From DATFWK01 sp035259345 (GTDB lineage Bacteria > Actinomycetota > Thermoleophilia > Miltoncostaeales > Miltoncostaeaceae), in assembly GCA_035259345.1 (NCBI GenBank), contig DATFWK010000097.1:1-34274 (forward strand): a stretch of 34,274 nucleotides of DNA, read 5' to 3'. Positions within the stretch are counted from its first letter, which is position 1, and each line of letters opens with the position of its first letter. This document shows, one piece after another, positions 14,459 to 22,431 of the stretch. Position numbers and translations under genes: made by a program. The notes beneath the pieces are model-generated. The model made no database searches. It worked only from the letters and a program-made list of their open reading frames with translations, and was not told the origin of the DNA.

Positions 14459-14602
14459 ATGAGGGGCGGGATCAGCCTCGGCGGCATCCTCGTGATCGTC
14501 GGCATCATCATCGCGATCGTCTGGAGCTTCTGGATCGGGCTCATCGTGGCGCTCGTGGGGCTCGTCGCCTTCGGTGGCTTCGTCAAGGGCAAGTGGTACT
14601 GA
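14459..14602 (+). CDS. 47-residue hydrophobic membrane protein
   Basis: A short reading frame of 47 residues behind a very strong Shine-Dalgarno sequence (AAGGAGG, 6 bases before ATG 14459). The product begins MRGGISLGGILVIVGIIIAI and has two close hydrophobic stretches broken by WSFW, ending FVKGKWY. It looks like a hydrophobic peptide that spans the membrane once or twice with a basic C-terminal tail. I do not recognise it. It lies between the MFS transporter and the MBL-fold gene. The ribosome binding site and composition support expression. Confidence 0.65.
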   Translation: MRGGISLGGILVIVGIIIAIVWSFWIGLIVALVGLVAFGGFVKGKWY

Positions 14603-14651
14603 CGCTGCTCGCCGCCTGATCCCGCCACGGCGGCCCCGGCCGCGCGTGGCG

Positions 14652-14657
14652 TAGCCT
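14652..14657 (+). promoter_or_regulatory. Predicted -10 element of leaderless MBL gene promoter
   Basis: TAGCCT followed by 7 bases and ATG 14665. No Shine-Dalgarno sequence lies between. Confidence 0.6.
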
Positions 14658-14664
14658 CCATTTC

Positions 14665-15426
14665 ATGCGCCTGACGCTCGTCCGCAACGCGACGCTCCTC
14701 GTCGAGACGGCGGGGCGTCGGCTCCTGGTCGACCCGCTGCTCTCGGACGCCGGCGCCTACCCGCCCATCGCCGGCACGGCCAATCCGCGGCCGAACCCGC
14801 TCGTGCCGCTGCCGGTGTCCGTCGAGGCGGTCCTGGAGGGGGTGGACGCGGTCCTGGTCACCCACCTCCACAACGACCACTTCGACCGGGTGGCGCAGGC
14901 GACGCTTCCCCGGGACCTCCCGCTCCTCTGCCAGCCCGCTGATACCCCTCACCTGACGGCGCTCGGCTTCGCCGACGTGCGCCCGGTCGACGAGATGGTG
15001 CGCTTGGACGGCGTCGAGGTGCGCCGCACCGGCGGACGCCACGGCCTCGGCGAGGTCGGCGAGGCGCTCGGGCCGGTCTCCGGGTTCGTCGTCACGGCGC
15101 CGGGGGAGCCGGTGCTCTACGTGGCCGGGGACACGATCTGGTGCGAGGAGGTCGAGGCGGCGATCGCCGCCCACCGGCCGGACGCGATCGTCGTGAACGC
15201 CGGCGACGCCGCGTTCCTCGAGGGCGGGCCGATCATCATGGGCGCCGACGACGTGGCGGCCACCTGCGCCGCGGCGCCGGGCAGCACGGTCGTCGCGGTC
15301 CACATGGAGGCGCTGAACCACTGCTTCCTCTCCCGGTCCGAGCTGCGCGCCCGCGGCCTGCCCGTGCTCGTGCCGGAGGACGGCGAGACGATCGCGCTCG
15401 AGGCTGCCGCGGGGCCGCCCGCATGA
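14665..15426 (+). CDS. MBL-fold hydrolase, UlaG/YtnP-like
   Basis: A 253-residue metallo-beta-lactamase-fold protein of the compact kind that starts straight into the first beta strand (MRLTLVRNATLLVETAGRRL). The metal motif is THLHNDHFD (about 68-76). Further ligands are offered by GGRHGLGE (about 119-126), VAGDTIW (Asp, about 153) and AVHMEALNHC (about 212-221). Asn replaces the usual Leu/Ser between the two metal residues in HLHND, which is tolerated. The substrate is not recognised. It is the first gene of a two-gene unit: its TGA overlaps the ATG of an aldehyde dehydrogenase (ATGA at 15423-15426), so the two products probably act on related compounds. Confidence 0.82.
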   Translation: MRLTLVRNATLLVETAGRRLLVDPLLSDAGAYPPIAGTANPRPNPLVPLPVSVEAVLEGVDAVLVTHLHNDHFDRVAQATLPRDLPLLCQPADTPHLTALGFADVRPVDEMVRLDGVEVRRTGGRHGLGEVGEALGPVSGFVVTAPGEPVLYVAGDTIWCEEVEAAIAAHRPDAIVVNAGDAAFLEGGPIIMGADDVAATCAAAPGSTVVAVHMEALNHCFLSRSELRARGLPVLVPEDGETIALEAAAGPPA

Positions 15427-16991
15427 GCGTGGCGACGGCGCGGCGGGTGACGTCGCTGGTGGACGGGCGGCCGTTCACCGAGCACGTCGACCGCGTCGTC
15501 GCCTCCCGCAACCCGGCCGACCTCGACGACGTCGTGGCCGAGGTGGCCCTCGGCACGCCGGAGGCCCTCGTCGCCGCCTGCCGGGCCGCCCGCCGGGCCC
15601 AGGCCGCTTGGGGCGCGACCCCTCCCCCCCGCCGCGCGCGGGCGATCCAGCAGGCCGGACGGCTGGTCGAGGCCAACAAGGAGGCCCTCGCGCGCCTCCT
15701 CACGCGCGAGATCGGCAAGCCGTTCACGGAGTCGCTCGGCGAGGTGCAGGAGATCATCGACCAGTGCGACTTCTTCGTCGGCGAGGGCCGCAGGCTCTAC
15801 GGGCAAACCGTGCCAAGCGAGATGCCCGACAAGCAGCTCTTCACCTTCCGCGTCCCCGTCGGCGTCTCCCTGATCGTCACGGCGGGGAACTTCCCGGTCG
15901 CCGTGCCCTCGTGGTACCTGGTGCCGGCGCTCGTCTGCGGCAACACGGTGGTCTGGAAGCCGGCCGAGTACACCCCCGCGCTCGCCGACGCGCTCGCATC
16001 GCTCTTCCTGCGCGCGGGCCTGCCGGAGGGCGTGCTCCACGTGGTCCACGCGGACGGTCCCACGACCTTCGAGGGCCTGCGCCGCGGGCTCGACGAGGGG
16101 CTCGTGGACAAGGTCGGCTTCACCGGGTCGACGGCTGTCGGCGAGCGGATCGGCGAGCTCTGCGGGCGCCACCTGCAGAGCCCCTGCCTCGAGCTCGGCG
16201 GCAAGAACCCGCTCGTCGTCATGCCGGACGCGGACATCGGCCTCGCGGTCGAGGGGGCGGTGTTCTCGGGCTTCGCCTTTGCCGGCCAGCGCTGCACCTC
16301 CCTCGGCACCGTGTTCGCCCACGAGGACGTCCACGACGCCTTCCTCGCGCGGTTCGCCGATGCGGTGGCCGGGGCCGCGATCGGCGATCCGACGAAGGAC
16401 GTCCTGTTCGGCCCGCTGATGAGCGAGCGCTTCCTCGAGCGCTTCCTCGAGTGGCTCGAGCTGATCCGCCCGCACCACACCGTGCACGGATCGACCGGCA
16501 CCGGGCGCATCACGGCGGAGAATCCGCGGGCCGGCTTCGTCGGCGACCCGGAGCGCGGCCTGTTCGTGCACCCGACGATCGTGGACGGCGTCCGCCCGGA
16601 GGACGCGCTCTACTCCATCGAGACGTTCGGGCCGCTCGTCGGGGTCGGGACGTTCCGGACGCTGGACGAGGCGATCGAGCTGGCCAACGGCCACGGCTAC
16701 GGCCTCTCGTCGGCGATCTACACCGACACCCCGGCCTGGGCGCTGCGCTTCCGCCAGGGCGTCTCCGCGGGGATGCTCTCGGTGAACAACTCGACGGCGG
16801 GCGCCGAGTCGCATCTGCCCTTCGGGGGGAACGGGCGCTCCGGCAACGGCGGCCGCCAGTCCGGCGTCTGGGTTCTTGACCAGTTCACGCGCTGGCAGGC
16901 CATGAACTGGGACTACGCCGGCCACCTCCAGCGCGCCCAGATCGACATCGAGGACGTGCCCGCGGACCTGGCGTTCCGGCTGCCGGACTAG
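15423..16991 (+). CDS. NAD(P)-dependent aldehyde dehydrogenase
   Basis: Oxidises an aldehyde to the acid. The 522-residue product is a full ALDH: IVTAGNFPVAVPSWY and NTVVWKPAEYTPALADA (cofactor binding), FTGSTAVGERI, CLELGGKNPLVVMPD with the general-base Glu (about 258), FAGQRCTSLG with the catalytic Cys (about 290), and ETFGPLVGV. An extra stretch containing HTVHGSTGTGRITAEN and a long C-terminal tail after the usual LPFGG region make it slightly longer than typical. The subfamily, and therefore the substrate, cannot be fixed by eye. Semialdehyde-type dehydrogenases such as ALDH7-like enzymes are possible. It starts at ATG 15423 overlapping the MBL gene by 4 bp and converges with the DUF998 gene. 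Confidence 0.92.
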   Translation: MSVATARRVTSLVDGRPFTEHVDRVVASRNPADLDDVVAEVALGTPEALVAACRAARRAQAAWGATPPPRRARAIQQAGRLVEANKEALARLLTREIGKPFTESLGEVQEIIDQCDFFVGEGRRLYGQTVPSEMPDKQLFTFRVPVGVSLIVTAGNFPVAVPSWYLVPALVCGNTVVWKPAEYTPALADALASLFLRAGLPEGVLHVVHADGPTTFEGLRRGLDEGLVDKVGFTGSTAVGERIGELCGRHLQSPCLELGGKNPLVVMPDADIGLAVEGAVFSGFAFAGQRCTSLGTVFAHEDVHDAFLARFADAVAGAAIGDPTKDVLFGPLMSERFLERFLEWLELIRPHHTVHGSTGTGRITAENPRAGFVGDPERGLFVHPTIVDGVRPEDALYSIETFGPLVGVGTFRTLDEAIELANGHGYGLSSAIYTDTPAWALRFRQGVSAGMLSVNNSTAGAESHLPFGGNGRSGNGGRQSGVWVLDQFTRWQAMNWDYAGHLQRAQIDIEDVPADLAFRLPD

Positions 16992-17039
16992 GGTCGACGC
17001 GCGAGGAGGGGCGCTTCGCGGCCGCGGCCCACCGTGTCC

Positions 17040-17639
17040 CTAGATGATCGAGCCGGCGACGACGATCAGCCAGGTGATCGCGGCGGCGTAGTGCGTGCGC
17101 TCGATCAGCCCGAACGCCGCTCGGCGGAGCGGCGCGATCACGATCGCGGTCCCGGTGGCGATCGCCGTCGCCGTCACGACCCAGCCGAGCGGGCCGAGCG
17201 CAGCGGGCTTGCCCGTCCAGTCGATGTGCGAGGCCGAGACCGCGATCGAGGCGAACGCCGTCCCGGCGAGGAGGAGATGGATGCGGCCGGTCCGCGTCAG
17301 CTTTCGCATGCTCTCCGGCTCGCGATCGGTCATGAACTGCGAGATGAGGAGCCGGACGGCGCCGTAGGTGTACAGCCAGCCGAGTGAGTTGGCATCCGTC
17401 TCCTGTCCCAGGCCCACGGCGATGAGGATCGCCCCGACGCCCTGCAGGACGACCATCGTGCGGTAGCCCAGGTGGTACCGGGTCCAGCCGTAGTCGCTGA
17501 CGGCGTACCTGATCGGATTGAGCCCGGTCGGCAGGAAGTGGAGCGAGATGAGGATGGCGGCGGAGGCGGCCACGCAGATCAGGCCAATCAGGGCGTAAAC
17601 GATGCGGCACTCTATCCCAGGGGCGAAATCCCGCTCCAC
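17040..17639 (-). CDS. DUF998 family membrane protein
   Basis: A 199-residue protein with six predicted membrane helices, the first being VYALIGLICVAASAAILISL. The loop AVSDYGWTRYHLGYRT after the first helix and the following hydrophobic pairs match DUF998 proteins, small integral membrane proteins of unknown role. GTG 17639 is chosen because starts further upstream would run into the divergent gene at 17674. The ribosome binding site is weak. The start codon lies within the loop of a 9-bp inverted repeat (17627-17649), so translation or transcription may be controlled there. Confidence 0.75.
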   Translation of the reverse strand: MERDFAPGIECRIVYALIGLICVAASAAILISLHFLPTGLNPIRYAVSDYGWTRYHLGYRTMVVLQGVGAILIAVGLGQETDANSLGWLYTYGAVRLLISQFMTDREPESMRKLTRTGRIHLLLAGTAFASIAVSASHIDWTGKPAALGPLGWVVTATAIATGTAIVIAPLRRAAFGLIERTHYAAAITWLIVVAGSII

Positions 17640-17649
17640 CAGCGGGATT
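17627..17649. repeat. Perfect 9-bp inverted repeat over DUF998 start, before the divergent gene
   Basis: AATCCCGCT and AGCGGGATT flank the 5-nt loop CCACC. It covers the likely GTG start of DUF998 on the minus strand and ends 12 bp before the -10 of the plus-strand gene at 17674. This placement suits an operator for both genes or an RNA hairpin hiding the DUF998 start. Confidence 0.5.
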
Positions 17650-17661
17650 CCAGGCCTGATG

Positions 17662-17667
17662 TACGAT
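17662..17667 (+). promoter_or_regulatory. Predicted -10 element of leaderless promoter for gene at 17674
   Basis: TACGAT followed by 6 bases (GCGGGG) and ATG 17674. No -35 is evident. Confidence 0.55.
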
Positions 17668-17673
17668 GCGGGG

Positions 17674-19035
17674 ATGAGTTCCGGCACCGCGTCGGCGTTC
17701 GACTGGACCACCCACCCGGAGGCCGAGGCGCTCGTCCGGGACGCGCTCGAGGACGCGTGCCGGCGGAGCCCGGCGCTCGCGGCCTTCGCCGAGCGGCTCG
17801 CCGCCGCGACCTCCACTCACCTCCTCGACTGGGCGGACCACCTGGCCGCTCCGGTCCCTGAAGGCGACCTGGCGGCCGCCGGCTTCGTCCCGTCGGAGGC
17901 ACCGGGCGGCCCCTGGCGCCACCCCGGCGCCCAGCTGCCCGCAGTCGTCCCGTGCTCGAGGACGGACGCCGTGGCCGTGCGGGTCGACGACGCTGCCGCC
18001 TTCGCCGCGGTCCAGGCCGCGCGCGGGCCGGTGCTCGGCGCGCCGCTCTCCGAGCTGCGGCTGGTCGATGTGTTCGAGGACCGCGGGGTGCGCCTCGTCG
18101 GCGCGGAGCGGCGCTCGTGGTCGGGCGGCGTCGAGCCCGCCGCCCGCTCGGCCGTCGAGGTCGCCGCCTCCGTCGAGGCGCGCGACTGGTGGGCCCGGCG
18201 CGACCGGCACGCGGAGGGCGCCGAGGGCATGGGCCGCGCCGTCGAGGCTGCTGCGCGCATGGTGGGCCTGGTCGGCACGGACCTCGCGACGGCGTATGCG
18301 ATGGAGGGCGAGCGCGGGTACTGGCAGCGGCGGAACCGCGCCGGGCAGCTCCAGCACGCGCGCCAGGAGCGGGTGGGCATGGGATGGGGCAACCAGGACC
18401 ACCACACCTTCCGCAGCTCGCGCGCCGCCTTCGCCGAGCTGATGGCGTTCTTCCGCACGCTCGGCTTCGCCGCCCGGGAGCGCTTCTACGCCGGCGAGGA
18501 GGCCGGCTGGGGCGCGCAGGTGCTCGAGCAGCCGGGCGCCGGGGTGGTCGTGTTCGCCGACGTGGACCTCGACCCGGCGGAGCACGACCTCGACTTCGCG
18601 GCCGCCCCGCTGCCGCCGTCCGAGCGCATGAGCACGGTCGGCGTCTGGTGCGCGCTCCATGGGGAGTCGCTGCTCGCCGCGGGCATGCACCACCTCGAGG
18701 GGCAGTTCGACTTCGACCGCCTCCAGGACGACCTCGGCCGCGACGGCGTGGGCTTCATGGCGCCCTTCTCCGACATGGCGCACCTGCGCCAGTGCTTCAC
18801 CCAGGCCGAGATGTGGCCGGTCGAGCCGGCCCGGGTGGAGGCGCTCGTGGCCGCGGGTCATCTCGCCGCCGACCGGGCCGAGGCGTTCCTGCAGGGCGGG
18901 GCGCCGGGCAGCCATCTCGAGAACCTGGCCCGGGGCGGCGGTTTCAAGGGCTTCAACCAGCACAACGTGTCGAAGACCATGCGCGCGACGGACCCCCGCC
19001 GTTACCGCGCGCCCGCGCCGGCGGGCGCGTCGTAG
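17674..19035 (+). CDS. Unrecognised 453-residue soluble protein
   Basis: I do not recognise the family. There is no signal peptide or membrane helix. The N-terminal third is acidic and Ala-rich (EALVRDALEDACRRSPALAA). A Trp/Arg-rich part (RDWWARRDRH, ERGYWQRRNRAGQLQHARQE, about 170-230) leads to WGNQDHHTFRSSRAAFAELM (about 238-257), where the His-His before an amphipathic helix recalls the first strand of vicinal-oxygen-chelate folds, but the match is too weak to call. Conserved-looking blocks follow: GVGFMAPFSDMAHLRQCF (about 353-370) and FKGFNQHNVSKTMRATDPRR (about 424-443). Its abundant His and Glu are compatible with a metal enzyme. ATG 17674 is supported by a -10 hexamer 6 bases upstream. 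It is divergent from DUF998. Confidence 0.75.
   Translation: MSSGTASAFDWTTHPEAEALVRDALEDACRRSPALAAFAERLAAATSTHLLDWADHLAAPVPEGDLAAAGFVPSEAPGGPWRHPGAQLPAVVPCSRTDAVAVRVDDAAAFAAVQAARGPVLGAPLSELRLVDVFEDRGVRLVGAERRSWSGGVEPAARSAVEVAASVEARDWWARRDRHAEGAEGMGRAVEAAARMVGLVGTDLATAYAMEGERGYWQRRNRAGQLQHARQERVGMGWGNQDHHTFRSSRAAFAELMAFFRTLGFAARERFYAGEEAGWGAQVLEQPGAGVVVFADVDLDPAEHDLDFAAAPLPPSERMSTVGVWCALHGESLLAAGMHHLEGQFDFDRLQDDLGRDGVGFMAPFSDMAHLRQCFTQAEMWPVEPARVEALVAAGHLAADRAEAFLQGGAPGSHLENLARGGGFKGFNQHNVSKTMRATDPRRYRAPAPAGAS
19008..19029. terminator. GC hairpin at the 3' end of the 17674 gene
   Basis: A perfect 9-bp stem (CGCGCCCGC / GCGGGCGCG) with the loop GCCG spans the last codons of the gene and ends 4 bases before the TAG is reached. 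There is no T-tract. It may be a terminator like those at the convergent junctions, or a by-product of Pro/Ala/Gly codons. Confidence 0.35.
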
Positions 19036-19110
19036 GCTCCGCGCACCCGCCGCCAGCGCCCGCCGCCGGGGCCGTCCGGCCGCCGGATTCGCCTGACGGA
19101 CGCGATGCAG

Positions 19111-19116
19111 TACCCT
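19111..19116 (+). promoter_or_regulatory. Predicted -10 element for the FtsH-like gene
   Basis: TACCCT. Transcription would start near 19123, downstream of the first in-frame ATG (19105), which supports the GTG start at 19177 behind GAAGGAG. Confidence 0.45.
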
Positions 19117-19176
19117 AACCGGGATGGCGCGCCGTCTCCGCCGCCGGCGCCACCTCTCGCGAAGGAGCCGTCGGAC

Positions 19177-21648
19177 GTGACCCTCTTGGAGCAGCCGACC
19201 AGGGGCGACCAGCCCGAGCAGCCTGAGCCCCGCCAGCTCAAGGCGCCGATGTTCGCCGACGACGCCCGTCAGCTCGCAGAGCAGTGGCGGGTGCTCACCC
19301 GCCTCGCGACCGGCGTCGCGATCCTCACCGCGCCGTTCTTCTTCCTGCTCCTGTACCAGGTCGGCGGATGGACGCTCGCGGCAGCGATCTTCGTGACGCT
19401 ACTGGCCGTGGTCATGTTCCGCGGCCTCGTCGAGGTGCTCACGCGGAAGTTCATCCCCTACCCGAGCCTGTTCGGCGACGAGGGACGGCTGCGCGAGGAG
19501 GACCTGATCTCGCGGCGCCGCGCGTGGTTCTGGCGGCGGGTCTTCAAGTTCATCATCACGATCGCGGTCCTCTACTCCGCGTTTGCGCTGCTCATCTGGG
19601 TCGTGAAGGCGTTCGGCGGTGGCATCTCGATCGGCGACGCGTTCGCGGCCCCGGTCAACTGGATGCAGGACCAGGCCAACGACCCGAACTCCCGGTACCA
19701 GTTCATCTACCTGGCGATCTCGCTGCCGATCCTGTTCTTCGTCAACTTCTTCATCTTCATGGGCCCGCTGCTCTACGCGGGTATCCGCCAGATCTCGGCG
19801 TTCGAGCCGGGTGACGCCGACTGGGGCGTGCGCCTGGACGACGTGCGCGGCCAGGCGGAGCCGAAGGAGGAGATCCGCCGCATCGTCAACCTCTGGCAGT
19901 CCGGCGACGACTTCGAGCGCGCCGGCGGAAAGCGGGAGCGCGGCGTGCTCTTCCTGGGCCCGCCCGGCACCGGCAAGACCATGCTCGCGAAGGCGATCGC
20001 GACCGGCTTCAACTGCCCGTTCGTCTCGATCCCAGGCTCGGCCTTCGCGCAGACCTTCATCGGCATCGACGTCGTGCTGGTGATGTACATGGCGTGGCGC
20101 GCCCGGCGCCTGGCCACCAAGTGGGGCGGCCAGTGCATCGTTTTCATCGACGAGATCGACGCCGTCGGCATGCGCCGGCAGGCGCTCGCGGACGGGCTGG
20201 GGATGAGCCCCGCCGTGGTCCCGACGATCCACGACTACTGCTTCTACGGACCCTACGGCGCGATCAACCCCACGGGCGACCTCATCCTCGAGGACGAGGC
20301 CTGGCGCAACCGCCTGTTCGCGGCTCGTGCGCCCGAGCGGCGCGCGGTCTATCCGGCGCCCATCCAGCGCTTCTCGGACAAGGTCCGCGGCTACGCGATG
20401 CCCGGGATGATGGGCGGCGGCGGCCAGGGCGGCCTCCAGCAGCTGCTCGTGGTGATGGACGGCGTCACGACGCCGAAGGCCTCGCGCCGCTTCTTCACGA
20501 ACCGGATGAACACCTGGATGGACGCCTCGTACATCGTCCCCCAGCGGATCGGGGCTCTGCGGCTGCGGCTGCCGCCGGCCCCGGCGCGGACCGAGCAGAT
20601 CTACTTCATCGGGGCCTGCAACGTGCCGCTCGAGGTGCTCGACCCGGCGCTCACGCGTCCCGGCCGGATGGGGCGCCACGTGCGCTTCCGCACTCCGAAC
20701 AAGGACGACCGCCAGGACATCTTCGACCTCTATCTCGGCAAGGTCATGCACGACCCGGAGCTTGACCGCCCGGAGAAGCGCGAGGAGCTCGCCCGCATCA
20801 CGATGGGCCACTCGCCGGCGATGATCGAGCAGGTCTGCTCGATGGCCCTGACCGTCGCCCACCACGAGGGGCGCGAGCGCTTCGACTGGCAGGACCTGGT
20901 CGACGCGATCACCACGGTCGAGGCCGGCATCGACACCGGCTTCAAGTACATCCCGGAGGAGGGTCGCGCGATCGCGATCCACGAGGCCGGGCACGCGGTC
21001 ACCGGCCACGTCTTCCAGAAGGGCCGCATCTCCACCCGCCTCACGATCCGCCCGCGGGGCAGCTCCGGCGGCCATCACGCCATGGGCGAGAAGGACGAGC
21101 GCTTCGCGCACTGGCGCCACGAGATGTTCGCCAACCTCATCTGGAGCCTCGGGGCGATGGCGGCCGAGAAGGTCTTCTACGGCGAGAACTCGACCGGCGT
21201 CGGCGGCGACCTCTCCAGCGCGACCGCGGTGGCCGGCCTGATGGTCGGCAGCTGGGGCATGGCGCCGGAGGTGCCGGACCTCGGCGACCGCTTCGAGAGC
21301 GAGGCCGAGCGCGAGAAGGCCGAGCGCAGGCTGATGCGGAAGTTCGAGAAGGTGGGCACCCAGCTCATGGCGCGCGCCTCCGTCGGCGCGGCGAGCACGG
21401 GCGACCCGCTCGGCGCGGTGCTCGGCGACCCGACCAAGCGGGCCATGATCGCCCAGCTGCTCGGCCAGTCCTTCTGCGCCGCGTACTGGCTCATCGAGGG
21501 CAACCGCGAGGGGGTCGAGCGCGTGGCCGACGTGCTGATCGAGAAGCGCGAGCTCTTCGGCGACGAAGTGGTCAATCTCCTCGACAGCCTCAACCTCCGC
21601 ATCCCGGAGGTCGATCCTCTTGACGAGTCCCGATGGCCGAAGGTCTGA
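19177..21648 (+). CDS. FtsH-like membrane AAA+ zinc metalloprotease with large insertions in the AAA module
   Basis: An 823-residue ATP-dependent membrane protease. Four predicted helices (about 44-62, 64-83, 123-145, 176-200) replace the usual two of FtsH. The AAA module has Walker A GPPGTGKT (261-268), pore-loop region TFIGID, Walker B IVFIDEID (321-328), LLVVMDG (423-429), sensor-1 FIGACN (477-482) and arginine fingers ALTRPGRMGRH (491-501). About 65-70 extra residues sit between Walker B and LLVVMDG and about 35 more before sensor 1. The M41 peptidase has HEAGH (602-606) and the third zinc ligand in GGDLSS (about 678). GTG 19177 is chosen for GAAGGAG 9 bases upstream. It overlaps the next gene by 16 bp. 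All catalytic residues look intact, so this is a divergent active paralogue rather than a relic. Confidence 0.9.
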   Translation: MTLLEQPTRGDQPEQPEPRQLKAPMFADDARQLAEQWRVLTRLATGVAILTAPFFFLLLYQVGGWTLAAAIFVTLLAVVMFRGLVEVLTRKFIPYPSLFGDEGRLREEDLISRRRAWFWRRVFKFIITIAVLYSAFALLIWVVKAFGGGISIGDAFAAPVNWMQDQANDPNSRYQFIYLAISLPILFFVNFFIFMGPLLYAGIRQISAFEPGDADWGVRLDDVRGQAEPKEEIRRIVNLWQSGDDFERAGGKRERGVLFLGPPGTGKTMLAKAIATGFNCPFVSIPGSAFAQTFIGIDVVLVMYMAWRARRLATKWGGQCIVFIDEIDAVGMRRQALADGLGMSPAVVPTIHDYCFYGPYGAINPTGDLILEDEAWRNRLFAARAPERRAVYPAPIQRFSDKVRGYAMPGMMGGGGQGGLQQLLVVMDGVTTPKASRRFFTNRMNTWMDASYIVPQRIGALRLRLPPAPARTEQIYFIGACNVPLEVLDPALTRPGRMGRHVRFRTPNKDDRQDIFDLYLGKVMHDPELDRPEKREELARITMGHSPAMIEQVCSMALTVAHHEGRERFDWQDLVDAITTVEAGIDTGFKYIPEEGRAIAIHEAGHAVTGHVFQKGRISTRLTIRPRGSSGGHHAMGEKDERFAHWRHEMFANLIWSLGAMAAEKVFYGENSTGVGGDLSSATAVAGLMVGSWGMAPEVPDLGDRFESEAEREKAERRLMRKFEKVGTQLMARASVGAASTGDPLGAVLGDPTKRAMIAQLLGQSFCAAYWLIEGNREGVERVADVLIEKRELFGDEVVNLLDSLNLRIPEVDPLDESRWPKV

Positions 21649-22418
21649 TCCCCACGCCCATCCCCGCCGCGCAGGCGGAGGAGCCCACGCCCAAGCGCCG
21701 GCCGCACTGGAAGCGGTTCGTCGCCGTGTTCGTCGGGCTCGGCGTGGTGCTGGGCGCGGCGGCCATCGGCATCGTCTTCTCGGCGATGAACGACCGCCCC
21801 GGCGCCTGGTCGAGCTGGCGGCCGACCTCGAGCGACCCGCTGCAGCGCGCGCACGAGATCGCCGACCACGTGGAGGGCCGCTACCAGGACGCCCCCGGAC
21901 AGCGGCTCGCGACCGTCTCGAGCGGCCAGACGCTGAACCCGAGCCTCCCGGCGGCCACGGTCGTCCGGGCCCAGGGCGACAACGGCGTCTTCGACCTCGC
22001 CCTCGACAACAGCCTGTACTTCACGCTCTGCGGCACGGGCGTCGGCTGCTCGATCCCCGGCCCGGACGTCAAGAACGGCCGCCTGCCGGTGCTCGCGCGC
22101 GAGGCGCTCGAGCTGGCCCTCTACAGCTTCAAGTACATCCACGAGGTGGACTCGGTCTTCGTGATCCTGCCGCCGGGCTTCGGGGACAACCAGCAGAGCT
22201 ACTCGACCTACTTCTTCCGCCGCGGCGACCTGAAGGGCCCGCTCTCGCGGCCGCTCTCGCGCACGCTGCCCGGCGGCCCGCCGCTGCCATCCACCCTGCC
22301 CGGCCCGCAGCGCGCACAGATCGCCGCGCTGACCGCAGGCACGCGCTTCCGGCTCGTCGTGACGCCGAGCGAGGACCGCAACTTCACGGTGCTCCTGCTC
22401 ACGCCGATGACGCCCTGA
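21633..22418 (+). CDS. Membrane-anchored protein of unknown function, co-translated with the FtsH-like protease
   Basis: A 261-residue protein with a short cytoplasmic N-terminus rich in Pro and basic residues, one membrane helix (FVAVFVGLGVVLGAAAIGIV, about 29-48) and an external domain of about 210 residues without a recognised family. That domain contains DPLQRAHEIADHVEGRYQDA, LYFTLCGTGVGCS with two Cys that could form a disulfide, and DSVFVILPPGFGDNQQSYS. The ATG at 21633 lies inside the protease gene, which ends at 21648. No strong ribosome binding site precedes it, so translation is probably coupled. The overlap suggests a partner or regulator of the protease. That is inference from position only. 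Confidence 0.75.
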   Translation: MAEGLIPTPIPAAQAEEPTPKRRPHWKRFVAVFVGLGVVLGAAAIGIVFSAMNDRPGAWSSWRPTSSDPLQRAHEIADHVEGRYQDAPGQRLATVSSGQTLNPSLPAATVVRAQGDNGVFDLALDNSLYFTLCGTGVGCSIPGPDVKNGRLPVLAREALELALYSFKYIHEVDSVFVILPPGFGDNQQSYSTYFFRRGDLKGPLSRPLSRTLPGGPPLPSTLPGPQRAQIAALTAGTRFRLVVTPSEDRNFTVLLLTPMTP

Positions 22419-22431
22419 GCGGGGCGCCCGG

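Noticed and set aside
13120..15321. Minus-strand open frame of 733 codons opposite the MFS and MBL genes
   Set aside because: Low-complexity Arg/His/Gly-rich translation with no motif. The plus strand carries clear genes with promoters.
12495..16991. A methylglyoxal-metabolism cluster made of mgsA, the MBL hydrolase and the aldehyde dehydrogenase
   Set aside because: The genes are in separate transcription units with the MFS gene between, and neither the MBL nor the ALDH shows glyoxalase- or lactaldehyde-specific features.
16885..18963. Minus-strand open frame of 692 codons opposite the unknown protein
   Set aside because: The plus-strand gene has a leaderless promoter and balanced composition. 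The minus frame is shadow-like and would overlap DUF998.
17674..19035. Assignment of the unknown protein as 2-oxoadipate dioxygenase/decarboxylase (HglS, DUF1338), making a lysine-catabolism locus with the aldehyde dehydrogenase
   Set aside because: The HGAIR-type motifs I recall from YdcJ/HglS are absent. Only a vague vicinal-oxygen-chelate resemblance remains.
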